Made by a program: the position numbers and the translations under genes. Positions 17,233-26,032 of a stretch of DNA of 64,000 bases are shown here, one piece after another. The notes beneath the pieces were generated by a model. The model ran no database searches, was not told where the DNA came from, and worked only from the letters and a program-made list of their open reading frames with translations. Source of the DNA: SAR116 cluster bacterium AG-337-N21 (GTDB lineage: Bacteria > Pseudomonadota > Alphaproteobacteria > Puniceispirillales > Marisalimonadaceae); contig QBZZ01000006.1 of the NCBI GenBank assembly GCA_003282145.1, forward strand, positions 30,868-94,867, read 5' to 3'. Positions within the stretch are counted from its first letter, which is position 1. Every line of letters starts with the position of its first letter.

Positions 17233-18276
17233 CTAAATCTTAATAGTTTTTTCCCTTTTTGAAGACTCTAGTATAGATAATGCTACTTTCAAAGTAAGTT
17301 CAGCGTCTAAAGCTCCAGTTATTGGTTCGACGTCTCTGTTAATGACATCCTTAAAATGACTAATTTGCAATGCATAAGCATCAATTTTATTTGAATTTAT
17401 TTGAATTGCTTCTATTTCATCTTTCCAATTTTGACCTTTATTTTTGTATTTCCATAATTTAAGATTTGGAAACTCTAAAGACCCTTCAGTGCCTATGATT
17501 CTCAAATTATTTTCTTTTAAATGTGGCAAATGAATATTTTCACCAGTCCCAGTCTCCCATGACCAAGGAGATGTTCCACCATCAGTAATTAGGAAATTTC
17601 CTATTAATCCACTTTTAAATTTTAAGTTTGTACTAAGTGTATCTTCTTTTTCAAAATTATTTATATTATTAGAAGAAAAGGCTGAAACTGCTTCTACTTC
17701 ACCAAAAATAAATCTTAAGTAATCAATGTCATGAATTAAGTTAGTTATTACCGGACCAGCGCTAATCTTTTTTCTCCAACCGGGATCAAAATAGTCATTA
17801 TCTTTTCTTAATGCCCAAACTCCTGAAAGACCAATAATTTTCCCAATTTCCCCATTTTTAACTATTTCTTTTGCCTTTCTTACCAATGGATAAAATCTTC
17901 TTTGATGACCAACTAAAACCTTACAATTATTTTCTTCTGCAACTTTAGCAATTGTTTGAGCCTCTGATACATCAGCAGAAATTGGTTTTTCGATTAAAAC
18001 ATCCAAACCAAGTTCTAAAGCAGCTAATGTATTTTCATAATGAAGGATCGTCGGAGTGGATATAATAACACCATCTATTTCTGATTTTTTTCTTAAATCG
18101 ATTAAGTTTTTATATATAGGTATATTCTCATTATCGCAAAATTGTTTAGACTCATCGCTTATATCTATAATTCCACTAAGATTTACGTTTTGATTTTCAT
18201 TAATTGCCATTAGATGTCTTTTACCAATTGTTCCAACACCGTGAACAGCAATGTTAATTATCTTTTTTTTTAACAT
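17233..18276 (-). CDS. Gfo/Idh/MocA family NAD(P)-dependent oxidoreductase
   Basis: Sugar or inositol dehydrogenase-type oxidoreductase, 347 aa. Seen: N-terminal 'IAVHGVGTIGKRHLMAI' Rossmann motif, 'GVIISTPTILHYE' near 69-81, and the family signature 'VLIEKPISADVSEA' near 93-106, followed by the 'VGHQRRFYP' segment. The C-terminal alpha/beta domain includes 'GTEGSLEFP'. Its start overlaps the stop of the TPP-enzyme beta subunit by one base (TAATG), so it is translationally coupled. It probably oxidises or reduces the sugar-like substrate of this operon. Substrate unknown. Confidence 0.87.
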   Translation of the reverse strand: MLKKKIINIAVHGVGTIGKRHLMAINENQNVNLSGIIDISDESKQFCDNENIPIYKNLIDLRKKSEIDGVIISTPTILHYENTLAALELGLDVLIEKPISADVSEAQTIAKVAEENNCKVLVGHQRRFYPLVRKAKEIVKNGEIGKIIGLSGVWALRKDNDYFDPGWRKKISAGPVITNLIHDIDYLRFIFGEVEAVSAFSSNNINNFEKEDTLSTNLKFKSGLIGNFLITDGGTSPWSWETGTGENIHLPHLKENNLRIIGTEGSLEFPNLKLWKYKNKGQNWKDEIEAIQINSNKIDAYALQISHFKDVINRDVEPITGALDAELTLKVALSILESSKREKTIKI

Positions 18277-18845
18277 TATGATTTGATAGAACTCATAAAC
18301 CTGTTGATAGATACTGATCCATCAAAAGAATGAGGGAAAACCAAGGGTGTAGCCTTAGCTTGACATTTAACAACTATTAAAGAAGGACCTTCCTCATCAT
18401 AAATTGTATTTATTATTTTTTCATAATCATTTTCATTGGTAACAGTATAAGAGTTACTAATTCCTGAACCTTTAGCGATTAATTCTAAATTACTCTTGCC
18501 AGCAGTGGCCGTTGGCTGGCTACCTGTTTCAACATATGATTCATTATCTAACACAACTATTGTCAGATTATTAACGGGATGATTTGCAACTGTCGCCATA
18601 GAACCTAAACTCATCAATGTGTCGCCATCACCAGTAAATAATAATATTCTTAAATTTGGTTGTGACTTTGCAAGTCCTAATGCAAACGGAATTGACTGAC
18701 CCATAGCGCCAATAAAACCAAAATTACCTTTATTGTCTCCTGCAGACATAATATCCCAGGTTGATGTTCCAATCCCACTAACAACTCTAAGATTATCTTT
18801 CCTATTTTTCAAAATTTTTTGTACAAAAGGTCTTCTATCAATCAT
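18276..18845 (-). CDS. TPP-dependent decarboxylase, beta (TPP-binding) subunit, sulfopyruvate/phosphonopyruvate decarboxylase-like
   Basis: C-terminal (Pyr/PP-binding) half of a split thiamine-diphosphate enzyme, 189 aa. Seen: 'GAMGQSIPFALGLA' and the ThDP motif starting 'FTGDGDTLMSLGSMATV' near 70-86 and ending about 27 residues later at 'VVLDNESY' (GDG...N Mg2+-binding pattern). Architecture and lengths match ComD/ComE sulfopyruvate decarboxylase and phosphonopyruvate decarboxylase relatives. The partner alpha subunit is 6 bases upstream. The substrate, a 2-oxo acid, is inferred from family only. Confidence 0.8.
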   Translation of the reverse strand: MIDRRPFVQKILKNRKDNLRVVSGIGTSTWDIMSAGDNKGNFGFIGAMGQSIPFALGLAKSQPNLRILLFTGDGDTLMSLGSMATVANHPVNNLTIVVLDNESYVETGSQPTATAGKSNLELIAKGSGISNSYTVTNENDYEKIINTIYDEEGPSLIVVKCQAKATPLVFPHSFDGSVSINRFMSSIKS

Positions 18846-18851
18846 AATTAT

Positions 18852-19391
18852 TTATCCATTTTTAAATTGTTTAGCACCAATCATTTTTTGAGATAACAAA
18901 ACAGCTGCTGAACGGTTTGTATTAAAAGCAAATCTAGCAGCTGCATCAACAGTTGACCCAACTTCATCTTTATAATCTGCTCTAAATACTTTAATGTCCA
19001 TTGCTTCCAAAACTTTTGGAGTGCCTAAACCCATAGGAACTTGCCAAGGAATAAATTCTCCCCACTCACCTCTCATGGAAACTATCGTTAGAAAAGGTAT
19101 TCTGCAAATATTTGGTAAAGCAAGAGCATTAATACAGTTTCCAACACCGCTTGATTGCATTAACAAAGCACTCTTTCTACCACCAGCATATGCTCCACAA
19201 GATAAACCGACTCCGTCCTGTTCTGTAGTCAGAGTAACCACATCAATCTCATTGTCTTTTTCACATAAATTAATAAGGGGAGTGTGACCAGCGTCTGGAA
19301 CATGAGATACCATTGTAATATTAAGATCTTTAAAAACTACATAAATATCATTACGCCAATCTTTATTTATTCCTGTCATGATTTTATCCAT
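18852..19391 (-). CDS. TPP-dependent decarboxylase, alpha (Pyr-domain) subunit, sulfopyruvate/phosphonopyruvate decarboxylase-like
   Basis: N-terminal half of the split thiamine-diphosphate enzyme, 179 aa. Seen: 'VSHVPDAGHTPLI' near 29-41, the cofactor-activating glutamate in 'TLTTEQDGVGLSCGAYAGG' near 54-72, and 'LLMQSSGVGNCINAL' near 76-90. These match alpha subunits of sulfopyruvate decarboxylase. It is the first gene of a four-gene minus-strand operon (alpha, beta, Gfo/Idh, SDR). Alternative: phosphonopyruvate decarboxylase or a related 2-oxoacid decarboxylase. No phosphonate or sulfonate gene is adjacent, so neither can be asserted. Confidence 0.8.
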   Translation of the reverse strand: MDKIMTGINKDWRNDIYVVFKDLNITMVSHVPDAGHTPLINLCEKDNEIDVVTLTTEQDGVGLSCGAYAGGRKSALLMQSSGVGNCINALALPNICRIPFLTIVSMRGEWGEFIPWQVPMGLGTPKVLEAMDIKVFRADYKDEVGSTVDAAARFAFNTNRSAAVLLSQKMIGAKQFKNG

Positions 19392-19542
19392 TCGTTTTTG
19401 ACACTACACATGTTAATTTGTAATTCAAATATTTCAAGTTTGAAGATTAATTTAGTATTAGTATTTACTTATTTCATATATGCTAATTACTCATTAGTTA
19501 TAAACCATAATTAAACAGAAATTCTAGATAAAGGTTTACTGA

Positions 19543-20289
19543 ATGAGTGAAAATAAAAATAAAGTCGCAATCGTGACTGGGGCAGCTAAAAATATTGGTA
19601 GAGCAACATGTGATAGTTTATCTAAATTAGGTTATAATATACTAGTTCACGCTAATTCTGATAAAGATGGAGCTGATGAAACAATTAAAATTATTCAAAA
19701 AAATAATATTTCAACAAGTCGAATTATAGGTGATTTAACAAAACCAGAAACGTCTAAAGAACTGGTTTTTGAAGCATCAAAATTAGGTGATATCTCTGTT
19801 TTAATAAATAATGCATCTCAAAGAGAATTTAATAAATTTGAAGATATGACATTCGATGAATGGAGATTTGTGATGTCGATAAACCTTGACGCATTATTTC
19901 ACACTTGTAAGGCAATCCTACCTGAAATGAAAAAGAGTAGCTGGGGACGAATAGTGAATTTAGGTGGCTTATCTGCTCATATTAGTGCAATTGGTAGAGC
20001 GCACGTAATTACTTCAAAAACTGCAGTAGTTGGTTTTACAAGAGCATTAGCTATGGAGTATGCAGAAACAGGAATTACAATTAATACTGTAGTACCTGGT
20101 TTAATTGATACTGTTAGAGGTGCTTCAGCTGGACGTAGTTTAGTTCATCCCTCGCATTCAAATCCACCTGTCGGTAGAAAGGGATATCCAGAAGAAGTTG
20201 CAACAATGATATCTAATTTATGTGGTCCAAATTCTGACTTTATTACAGGGCAAACTATACATGTTAATGGTGGTAGTTATTTCCCATAA
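19543..20289 (+). CDS. SDR family protein lacking the canonical catalytic tyrosine
   Basis: FabG-like short-chain dehydrogenase, 248 aa. Seen: 'AIVTGAAKNIGRATCDSL' near 9-26, 'GDLTKPET' near 63, 'VLINNASQREF' near 85, 'GRIVNLGGLSA' near 137, and 'DFITGQTIHVNGG' at the C-terminus. At the YxxxK position the sequence is 'GRAHVITSKTAVVG': the lysine is kept, but the tyrosine column holds Val with an adjacent His. This fits a non-canonical SDR subgroup. It is divergent from the TPP operon and 12 bases before an EamA gene, so it is probably co-transcribed with that. Confidence 0.83.
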   Translation: MSENKNKVAIVTGAAKNIGRATCDSLSKLGYNILVHANSDKDGADETIKIIQKNNISTSRIIGDLTKPETSKELVFEASKLGDISVLINNASQREFNKFEDMTFDEWRFVMSINLDALFHTCKAILPEMKKSSWGRIVNLGGLSAHISAIGRAHVITSKTAVVGFTRALAMEYAETGITINTVVPGLIDTVRGASAGRSLVHPSHSNPPVGRKGYPEEVATMISNLCGPNSDFITGQTIHVNGGSYFP

Positions 20290-20301
20290 TATTATGAATT
20301 T

Positions 20302-21192
20302 ATGACTAGTAAATCTGTCAATGGTTTATCTGCATCTTTTCTAATAATATTCTCTGTTTTACTTGGATTAAATCAGGTGTTAGTAAAATTAGTTAATGTA
20401 GGAATGCATCCTGTTTTTCAAGTGGCTATGAGATCAATATTAGCCATTTTACCAATCTTAATTTATTGTTATGTTACAAAAAAGAAAATAGATTTTTTTG
20501 ACGGCAGTTTTTTTCCTGGTGTAATTGCAGGTATTTTATTTGCAATTGAATTTATTTTTTTATTTTCAGCTTTAGATTATTCCACTGTAACTCGTGTTTC
20601 ACTAATCTTTTATACAATGCCAGTATGGCTGACTCTTGGAGCACATTTTTTAATAAAAGATGATAAACTTAACATGAACAAATCTTTGGGTTTAATAATT
20701 GCTTTAACCGGGTTAATACTTGCAGTTTACCAACCTATATCAAGTTATAGTCTCAATCAATTTTATGGAGATATATTCTCAATTTTAGCAAGTTTTTGTT
20801 GGGCTATCATTGCTATAATGCTTAAAACAAGTCGTCTAAAAAGATCTTCTCCAGAAACACAATTACTATATCAGCTTATAGTATCTGGAATTATATTATT
20901 ACCAATATCGTTACTTTTAGACGACTTTATTCGTGATTTAAATACTCAGTTGATACTAATTTTTTCATTTCAAGTAATTGTTATAATGTGCATGGGGTTT
21001 GTAGGTTGGTTATGGGTTATGTCAAGATACTCTGCAAGTAGTACTAGTTCTTTTGCATTCTTAACGCCAATTTTTGGGGTTTTATTCGGATGGTTAATCA
21101 TGGATGACATAATAAATGAACAAATTTATTTATCATTATTTTTAACATGTCTAGGAATTTATCTTATTAATAAAAAAACCAATAAAATTTAG
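20302..21192 (+). CDS. EamA/DMT family transporter
   Basis: Inner-membrane permease with about ten helices and two EamA repeats, 296 aa. Seen: 'LGLNQVLVKLV' in helix 1, 'DDKLNMNKSLGLIIALTGLILAV' at the end of repeat 1, and 'SFAFLTPIFGVLFGWLIMDD' in repeat 2 (family pattern 'l.P....l.....l.E'). It lies 12 bases after the SDR and its end overlaps the 3' end of the convergent helicase gene by 4 bases. A transporter for the SDR's substrate or product is plausible but unproven. Confidence 0.85.
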   Translation: MTSKSVNGLSASFLIIFSVLLGLNQVLVKLVNVGMHPVFQVAMRSILAILPILIYCYVTKKKIDFFDGSFFPGVIAGILFAIEFIFLFSALDYSTVTRVSLIFYTMPVWLTLGAHFLIKDDKLNMNKSLGLIIALTGLILAVYQPISSYSLNQFYGDIFSILASFCWAIIAIMLKTSRLKRSSPETQLLYQLIVSGIILLPISLLLDDFIRDLNTQLILIFSFQVIVIMCMGFVGWLWVMSRYSASSTSSFAFLTPIFGVLFGWLIMDDIINEQIYLSLFLTCLGIYLINKKTNKI

Positions 21193-23162
21193 TTTTCCTT
21201 TTTCTTGGCTCGTTTATTTAGTGTTGTTTTTTTGTTAGTTTCTTGTGTTTTCTTAATTTTCAAAGTACCAGATTTCTTTTTGTGTTTAAAGTTTGTGTCC
21301 AAGCTTGCAAAATTCTTCTTTTGCTTTTTTCGTCTACTTAGAGGTTCACTATTTACTGAAACTAAATTATCAACACTAAAATCTTTTTCTACAAAATTAT
21401 CAGCAAATGGAAAAAATTTTGTTTTTCTTTTTTCTGTTTTTTTCCACCGTTCGGATTTCCGTTTACCTTTAAAATGACGGGTGTTTTCCTCTTTTAGCTT
21501 CTTAAAATCTTGATTTCTTCCTCCTTTTCTACTTCTATTGGGATCACTTCTGTTAGAAGTATAATTTTCAAGAGGTTTTTCAAGTAATCTAACCATAATA
21601 TGCCGTTCTATAGGTTTTTTGTTAGCTGCCAATTCTTTGAGGGTTGAAGAGGTCTCTTCTGATATCTCGATAAAGGTTACTTTTGGTTGAATTTTTATAG
21701 AGCCTATATCTTTCTTTGATAAGTTGCCAGCCTTGCATAACATAGCAACTAACCATCTAGGTTCAGCAGTATCGTCTTTACCAACTGAAAGTTCAAACCA
21801 AATGCTATTTTGAAAACCATTTCCTTTTGATCGCCCTTCACTTTTATCTGATGGATTTCGTAAATCCTCTGGAGCAGATAAATCTTTACCTACTAATCGG
21901 TAATAGGCAGCAGCTAATTGTTCTATTGAATTTTTTGAAATTAGTTCATTAACTAATTCTTGTTCATCACCAGTTATAGGATCTTCTAAAATTTTATTTT
22001 CAACAATTCTTTTTTTGTCTTCCTTTAGAATTTCTTCTCGAGAAGGAGGAGAAGCCCAAATGGGCTTTACATTTGCCTGTCCAAACAGACGTTCTGCAAT
22101 CCTTGATCTATTTTGAGGAACCAGTACAGCACAAACACCTTTTCTACCTGCCCTACCAGTTCTTCCACTTCTGTGAAGCAATGTATCAGAGGTTCTTGGA
22201 ATATCGGCATGTATTACTAAGTCAAGATTAGGTAAGTCAAGACCTCTTGCCGCAACGTCAGTTGCCACGCATACTCTTGCCCTAGACGTTCTCATGGCTT
22301 GAAGAGCCATATTTCTTTCATTTTGACTTAATTCACCCGAAAGAGCTACAGCGGATATGCCTCTGTTTGTCAAACGGCTTGTCATATGGTTAACAGCAAT
22401 TCTAGTAGCACAAAATATAATAGCGTTAGTTGCTTCGTAATATCTTAGAGTATTTATTATAGCATTTTCTTGATCACTCATTACAATTTTGAAAGCCCTA
22501 TATTCAATATCAACATGTTGTGAGTTTGACTTTCCAATGGAGATTCTAACTGCATCTTTTTGATAACGCTTAGCGAGATTAGCAATACCTTTTGGAACAG
22601 TCGCTGAAAACATCAATGTTTGTCTGTCGTCTGGAGTTGTATCTAAAATCGACTCTAAGTCTTCTCGAAAACCCATGTCCAACATTTCATCTGCTTCATC
22701 AAGCACAACAGTTTTAATGTTTGACACATTAAAATAGTTTCTTTCAATGTGATCCTTTAAACGACCAGGAGTTCCTACTACAATATTAGGTTTTGTCTCT
22801 AAATTTCTTTTTTCTGTTCGTATGTCCATACCACCAACACATGAAGCAATTTTTGCTTCAGATGATGCCAAAAGCCAACTAAGTTCATTTTTGACTTGAA
22901 GGGCAAGTTCTCTTGTAGGTACAATAATTAGAGCCTCTGGTGACTTAGGAGTTTTGAAAAAGGAATTATCCGAAAGAATATTTTCTACAATTGCTAATCC
23001 AAAAGCAATAGTTTTACCTGAGCCAGTTTGTGCCGATACAAGTAAATCCAGTCCTGAGTAGTCATCTTTAAATACTTCTTCTTGAACAGGGGTTAAACTT
23101 TCATATCCCTTGTCTGACATTGCCTTTACTATAGGTGCTGGTATCCCTGATGCTTCTAACAT
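21189..23162 (-). CDS. DEAD-box ATP-dependent RNA helicase with DbpA-like RNA-binding domain
   Basis: RNA helicase, 657 aa. Helicase motifs in order: Q-motif 'SLTPVQEEVF', 'SAQTGSGKT' near 43-51, 'PTRELALQ' near 85, 'DEADEMLDMGF' near 156, 'MFSATVP' near 186, and 'HRSGRTGRAGRKG' near 328. After the helicase core, 'IWFELSVGKDDTAEPRWLV' through 'SIKIQPKVTFIEI' resembles the DbpA RNA-binding domain of DeaD/CsdA proteins. The C-terminal 120 residues are highly basic and low complexity, as expected for RNA contact. Probable ribosome assembly or cold-adaptation role. Confidence 0.92.
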   Translation of the reverse strand: MLEASGIPAPIVKAMSDKGYESLTPVQEEVFKDDYSGLDLLVSAQTGSGKTIAFGLAIVENILSDNSFFKTPKSPEALIIVPTRELALQVKNELSWLLASSEAKIASCVGGMDIRTEKRNLETKPNIVVGTPGRLKDHIERNYFNVSNIKTVVLDEADEMLDMGFREDLESILDTTPDDRQTLMFSATVPKGIANLAKRYQKDAVRISIGKSNSQHVDIEYRAFKIVMSDQENAIINTLRYYEATNAIIFCATRIAVNHMTSRLTNRGISAVALSGELSQNERNMALQAMRTSRARVCVATDVAARGLDLPNLDLVIHADIPRTSDTLLHRSGRTGRAGRKGVCAVLVPQNRSRIAERLFGQANVKPIWASPPSREEILKEDKKRIVENKILEDPITGDEQELVNELISKNSIEQLAAAYYRLVGKDLSAPEDLRNPSDKSEGRSKGNGFQNSIWFELSVGKDDTAEPRWLVAMLCKAGNLSKKDIGSIKIQPKVTFIEISEETSSTLKELAANKKPIERHIMVRLLEKPLENYTSNRSDPNRSRKGGRNQDFKKLKEENTRHFKGKRKSERWKKTEKRKTKFFPFADNFVEKDFSVDNLVSVNSEPLSRRKKQKKNFASLDTNFKHKKKSGTLKIKKTQETNKKTTLNKRAKKKEN

Positions 23163-23334
23163 TTACAACTTTCAAATTAAAAAAGAGACTTATCTTGAAA
23201 TTAAAAAAATATTTCAATTTTAATATAAATAATTACTAGACTGATCTTTTAGTCTTCAATATCAATAAAGTAAAGCTTTAGAGCTCTTTAGTTGTATAAT
23301 AAAAAGTTCTATAAACAACAAAGACCGTAAATAG

Positions 23335-24516
23335 ATGAATAATAAATATGATGTAATAGTAATAGGTGCTGGGGCTGCAGGCTTAATGTGCTCAATAGAA
23401 GCAGGCAAAAGAGGTAAAAGCGTATGTCTACTAGAACACACCTCGAAAATTGCTGAAAAAATTAGAATCTCAGGGGGTGGAAGGTGTAATTTTACAAACT
23501 TGTACAGTGATGATAATAATTTTTTGTCTGAAAATATACATTTTTGTAAATCTGCATTCTCAAAATATACTCAACTCGACTTCATCAATTTAGTCAAAAA
23601 ACATTCGATAGAATTTCATGAAAAAAAGCTAGGTCAATTATTCTGTAATAAATCTGCAAAAGATATAATAGAAATGTTGATCTCTGAGTGCGAAAAACAA
23701 AGAGTAAAAATTAAAATTGAAACTAAAATTAATACCCTCAATAAAACTAAAGATTGTTACGTTATAAAAACTAACACAGGTGATTTATTTTCTTCTTCTA
23801 TCGTTATTGCTACTGGTGGTTTATCTATACCAAAAATTGGGGCTACTGACTTCGGTTATAAGGTTGCAAAACAATTTAATTTGAAAGTTACTAAACTCTA
23901 TCCAGCCTTAGTACCCTTAATTTTTGACAATGAAATGTTAGAATTTTGCAAATCACTTGCTGGGATCTCTGTAAATGCTTCAGTTAAAATAAATAAAACA
24001 GTCTTCGATGAAGGTTTAATTTTCACACATAGAGGTATTAGTGGCCCATCAATATTACAAATATCTTCTTTTTGGAAAGCTGCAAAACCTGTAACAATCA
24101 ACCTTCTACCAGAATATGACCTTGATCAAATATTAAAAGCAAGAAGGGTAGAAACGCCTAAACAAAATATATCTAGAATTTTGTCAGATTATTTACCAAA
24201 TAGACTAGCTGAGGCTGTTTGTAATAAGCTTAAAATAAATATAAAGATTGCTGACACTTCGAATGAAAATATTAAAAAAATTTCTGAATTCGTAAACCAA
24301 TGGACTGTTATTCCAATTGGTACAGAAGGCTACAAAACAGCTGAGGTAACTTTGGGAGGTGTTGATACCAAAGAAATATCTTCTTCTACTATGGAATGTA
24401 AAAAACATTCTGGATTATATTTTATTGGAGAAGTTTTAGATGTTACAGGTCACTTGGGTGGACATAATTTTCAATGGGCTTGGTCAAGTGGTTTTTTAGC
24501 AGGTCAAAACGTATAA
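23335..24516 (+). CDS. NAD(P)/FAD-dependent oxidoreductase, HI0933/BaiN-like flavoprotein
   Basis: Flavoprotein of the HI0933/YhiN/BaiN family, 393 aa. Seen: dinucleotide motif 'VIVIGAGAAGLMCSIEAGKRG' at the N-terminus, the family signature 'KIRISGGGRCNFTN' near 43-56, 'VIATGGLSIPKIGATDFGY' near 155-173, 'LIFTHRGISGPSILQIS', and C-terminal 'GEVLDVTGHLGGHNFQWAWSSG'. Members bind FAD, but physiological substrates are mostly undefined. It has its own upstream region with a TAGACT-containing stretch (23233-23270) only loosely like the repeats described below. It ends 2 bases before the convergent LysR gene. Confidence 0.88.
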   Translation: MNNKYDVIVIGAGAAGLMCSIEAGKRGKSVCLLEHTSKIAEKIRISGGGRCNFTNLYSDDNNFLSENIHFCKSAFSKYTQLDFINLVKKHSIEFHEKKLGQLFCNKSAKDIIEMLISECEKQRVKIKIETKINTLNKTKDCYVIKTNTGDLFSSSIVIATGGLSIPKIGATDFGYKVAKQFNLKVTKLYPALVPLIFDNEMLEFCKSLAGISVNASVKINKTVFDEGLIFTHRGISGPSILQISSFWKAAKPVTINLLPEYDLDQILKARRVETPKQNISRILSDYLPNRLAEAVCNKLKINIKIADTSNENIKKISEFVNQWTVIPIGTEGYKTAEVTLGGVDTKEISSSTMECKKHSGLYFIGEVLDVTGHLGGHNFQWAWSSGFLAGQNV

Positions 24517-24517
24517 T

Positions 24518-25462
24518 TTAAATTATGGTCCTTTTAGCAGCTTCAGAATTATGGTCACCTGCTTCATCCCAATATGGAACTGGTCCGTAAATTTCAATTA
24601 AAAAATCAAGGAATGCTCTTACTTTTGGAGATAAATGTTTGCCACTTGGGTAAACAGCATAAATTGGAACATCTTCTTGAACATACTCATCTAAAATTGA
24701 TACCAGAGTTCCTGCCGCTAAATGTCTTCCAACAACAAATCTTGATAACATTGCGAGTCCACCACCATTGATTGCTGACCTTAGAATTGCATCCCCATGA
24801 TTTAATTGTAATTTCCCTTTTGCATGAATTAATTTGATTTTACCATCTACGAGAAAATGCCAATCATTATAGGGATTACCGTTTCGGAAGGAAATGATTT
24901 CATGATCTAGAATTTCGTCAGGATGATTAGGTTTTCCATGCTTTTTAATATATTCTGGTGAGGCGAATAAAGTTCTTGGGTTTTGTGCAAGCTTTCGTGC
25001 AATTAATGAGGAATCCTTCATGACAGCAATTCTAATTCCTAGATCTATATTATTATCAATAAGATCTACTACTTCATCAGAAATAATCATTTCTATTTCT
25101 ACCTCAGGATAACGCTCTCTAAATTTTGGGAGATGTGGTGCTATATGTCTGTAAGAAAAAGTTCCAGGAGCTGTAATTCGCAAGTGCCCTCTGGGTGCAT
25201 TCGTTGCACTTGAAATAGCTGCTTCAGCTTCATCAACATCTCCAATAATTCTTCTTGCTCTATCTAAATATGCAAATCCAACCTCTGTAAGTGATACAGA
25301 CCTAGTCGTTCTATTTAATAATCTTGCACCTAACCTATCTTCTAATGCTGATATATTTTTTGAGACAACTGAAGGAGATAAATCAAGCTCTCTACCTGCT
25401 TTAGCAAGTGAACCATTGTCAGCAATTGAGACGAAAACTCTCATTCCAGATATTAAATCCAT
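24518..25462 (-). CDS. LysR family transcriptional regulator
   Basis: LysR-type regulator, about 314 aa. Seen: N-terminal winged HTH 'FVSIADNGSLAKAGRELDLSPS' with 'LEDRLGARLLNRTTRSVSLTEVG' completing the domain, then a periplasmic-binding-protein-like effector domain ('RGHLRITAPGTFSYRHIAPHLP'). The closest style is the CrgA/DmlR-like subgroup. The TTG track start (25480) is rejected because AAAGGA lies 6 bases before ATG 25462. It is next to the tRNA-Ser and has no divergent partner gene, so its target cannot be guessed. Confidence 0.88.
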   Translation of the reverse strand: MDLISGMRVFVSIADNGSLAKAGRELDLSPSVVSKNISALEDRLGARLLNRTTRSVSLTEVGFAYLDRARRIIGDVDEAEAAISSATNAPRGHLRITAPGTFSYRHIAPHLPKFRERYPEVEIEMIISDEVVDLIDNNIDLGIRIAVMKDSSLIARKLAQNPRTLFASPEYIKKHGKPNHPDEILDHEIISFRNGNPYNDWHFLVDGKIKLIHAKGKLQLNHGDAILRSAINGGGLAMLSRFVVGRHLAAGTLVSILDEYVQEDVPIYAVYPSGKHLSPKVRAFLDFLIEIYGPVPYWDEAGDHNSEAAKRTII

Positions 25463-25612
25463 TAAACATCCTTTAGACAAAAATTATACATAACATAATC
25501 ATTTTTATTTTTGTAGGTTGCATTAAAAAAACTTGAAATAGTAGGTATATTTGCGTATTACGAAATGGCATACGGCGTGAATTAGGACATCCAAGACATA
25601 AAACGAGTCTGC

Positions 25613-25704
25613 GGAGGGATGGCTGAGTGGCTGAAGGCGCCGGTTTGCTAAATCGTTAAAGGGAGTAATCCCTTTCGGGGGTTCGAATCCCCCTCCCTCC
25701 GCCA
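25613..25704 (+). tRNA. tRNA-Ser (anticodon GCU)
   Basis: A complete class-II tRNA with an encoded CCA. Acceptor arms GGAGGGA (25613-25619) and TCCCTCC (25694-25700) pair perfectly. The D-arm 'GGCTGAGTGGCTGAAGGC', anticodon loop TTGCTAA (anticodon GCT, 25647-25649), a long variable arm (GGGAGTAATCCC) and T-arm 'GGGGGTTCGAATCCCCC' are all present. It decodes AGC/AGU. The ORF track's minus-strand 60-aa ORF over it is an artefact. The tRNA 3' end is followed by an integrase remnant, so it served as an integration site. Confidence 0.97.
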
Positions 25705-25846
25705 TTAAGATAACTTCCTTATGTCATACTATGTCATAAACCTTAGGATACACGGGAAGTTGTTGACGAAGGCTCTTCATACTATTTCATTATAAATCAT
25801 CTTTAATCAAACCAACTTGTGGGCCAAGTTGTAGACCGGAGATGAC

Positions 25847-25915
25847 ATGAGAAAATTAAATGCAAAACAATTACAAACTTTACCTAATGACAAATATCAT
25901 GATGGGAATGGCCTC
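25847..25915 (+). pseudogene. Remnant of tyrosine-recombinase (DUF4102-type integrase) N-terminus
   Basis: The first 23 codons read MRKLNAKQLQ... followed by 'KYHDGNGLTL'. This resembles the start of P4-type phage integrases, where 'kL.a......k...yhDG.GLyL' is the typical N-terminal arm-binding domain opening. Similarity stops around 25915, and the frame then runs into antisense of an adenylate cyclase fragment and ends at 26062. Its position about 140 bases after a tRNA 3' end, in the same orientation, is where such integrases sit. Only a stub is left, with no catalytic domain. Confidence 0.6.
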
Positions 25916-26032
25916 ACATTGACGCAAATTATGGATGGTTTCGCTTTCATCTGTTTCCATATGTTTGCTATAACCAACAATATCCGTTGCAAAGATGACT
26001 GCAATTTTGCGTTCAATTTTTTCCTTAACCAT
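25907..26032 (-). pseudogene. Remnant of class III adenylate/guanylate cyclase N-terminus
   Basis: Reading the minus strand from ATG 26032 gives MVKEKIERKIAVIFATDIVG followed by YSKHMETDESETIHNLRQCE. This is the start of the class III nucleotide cyclase catalytic domain ('RkLA.i.atDvvGYS.lme.dE..t...l..c'), including the first metal-binding Asp in 'ATDIVGYS'. Similarity breaks off after about 42 codons, where the sequence becomes the integrase stub in antisense. It is not in the ORF track. Clearly truncated and non-functional. Confidence 0.65.

Noticed and set aside
21205-21477. 90-aa plus-strand ORF opposite the helicase C-terminus
   Set aside because: Its Phe/Leu/Ser-rich composition is the antisense of the Lys/Glu/Arg-rich helicase tail.
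23233-23270. TAGACT...TTAGTCT stretch upstream of the BaiN-like gene as a sixth TAGACT element
   Set aside because: Only one TAGACT box is intact and the second box and -10 spacing do not fit the five ungapped copies.
24205-24408. Minus-strand 67-aa ORF inside the BaiN-like gene
   Set aside because: Antisense shadow with no family resemblance and no separate SD.
25523-25705. Minus-strand 60-aa ORF over tRNA-Ser
   Set aside because: It is the antisense of the tRNA and its flanks; its 'EGGGFEPP' text is the well-known translation artefact of tRNA 3' ends.
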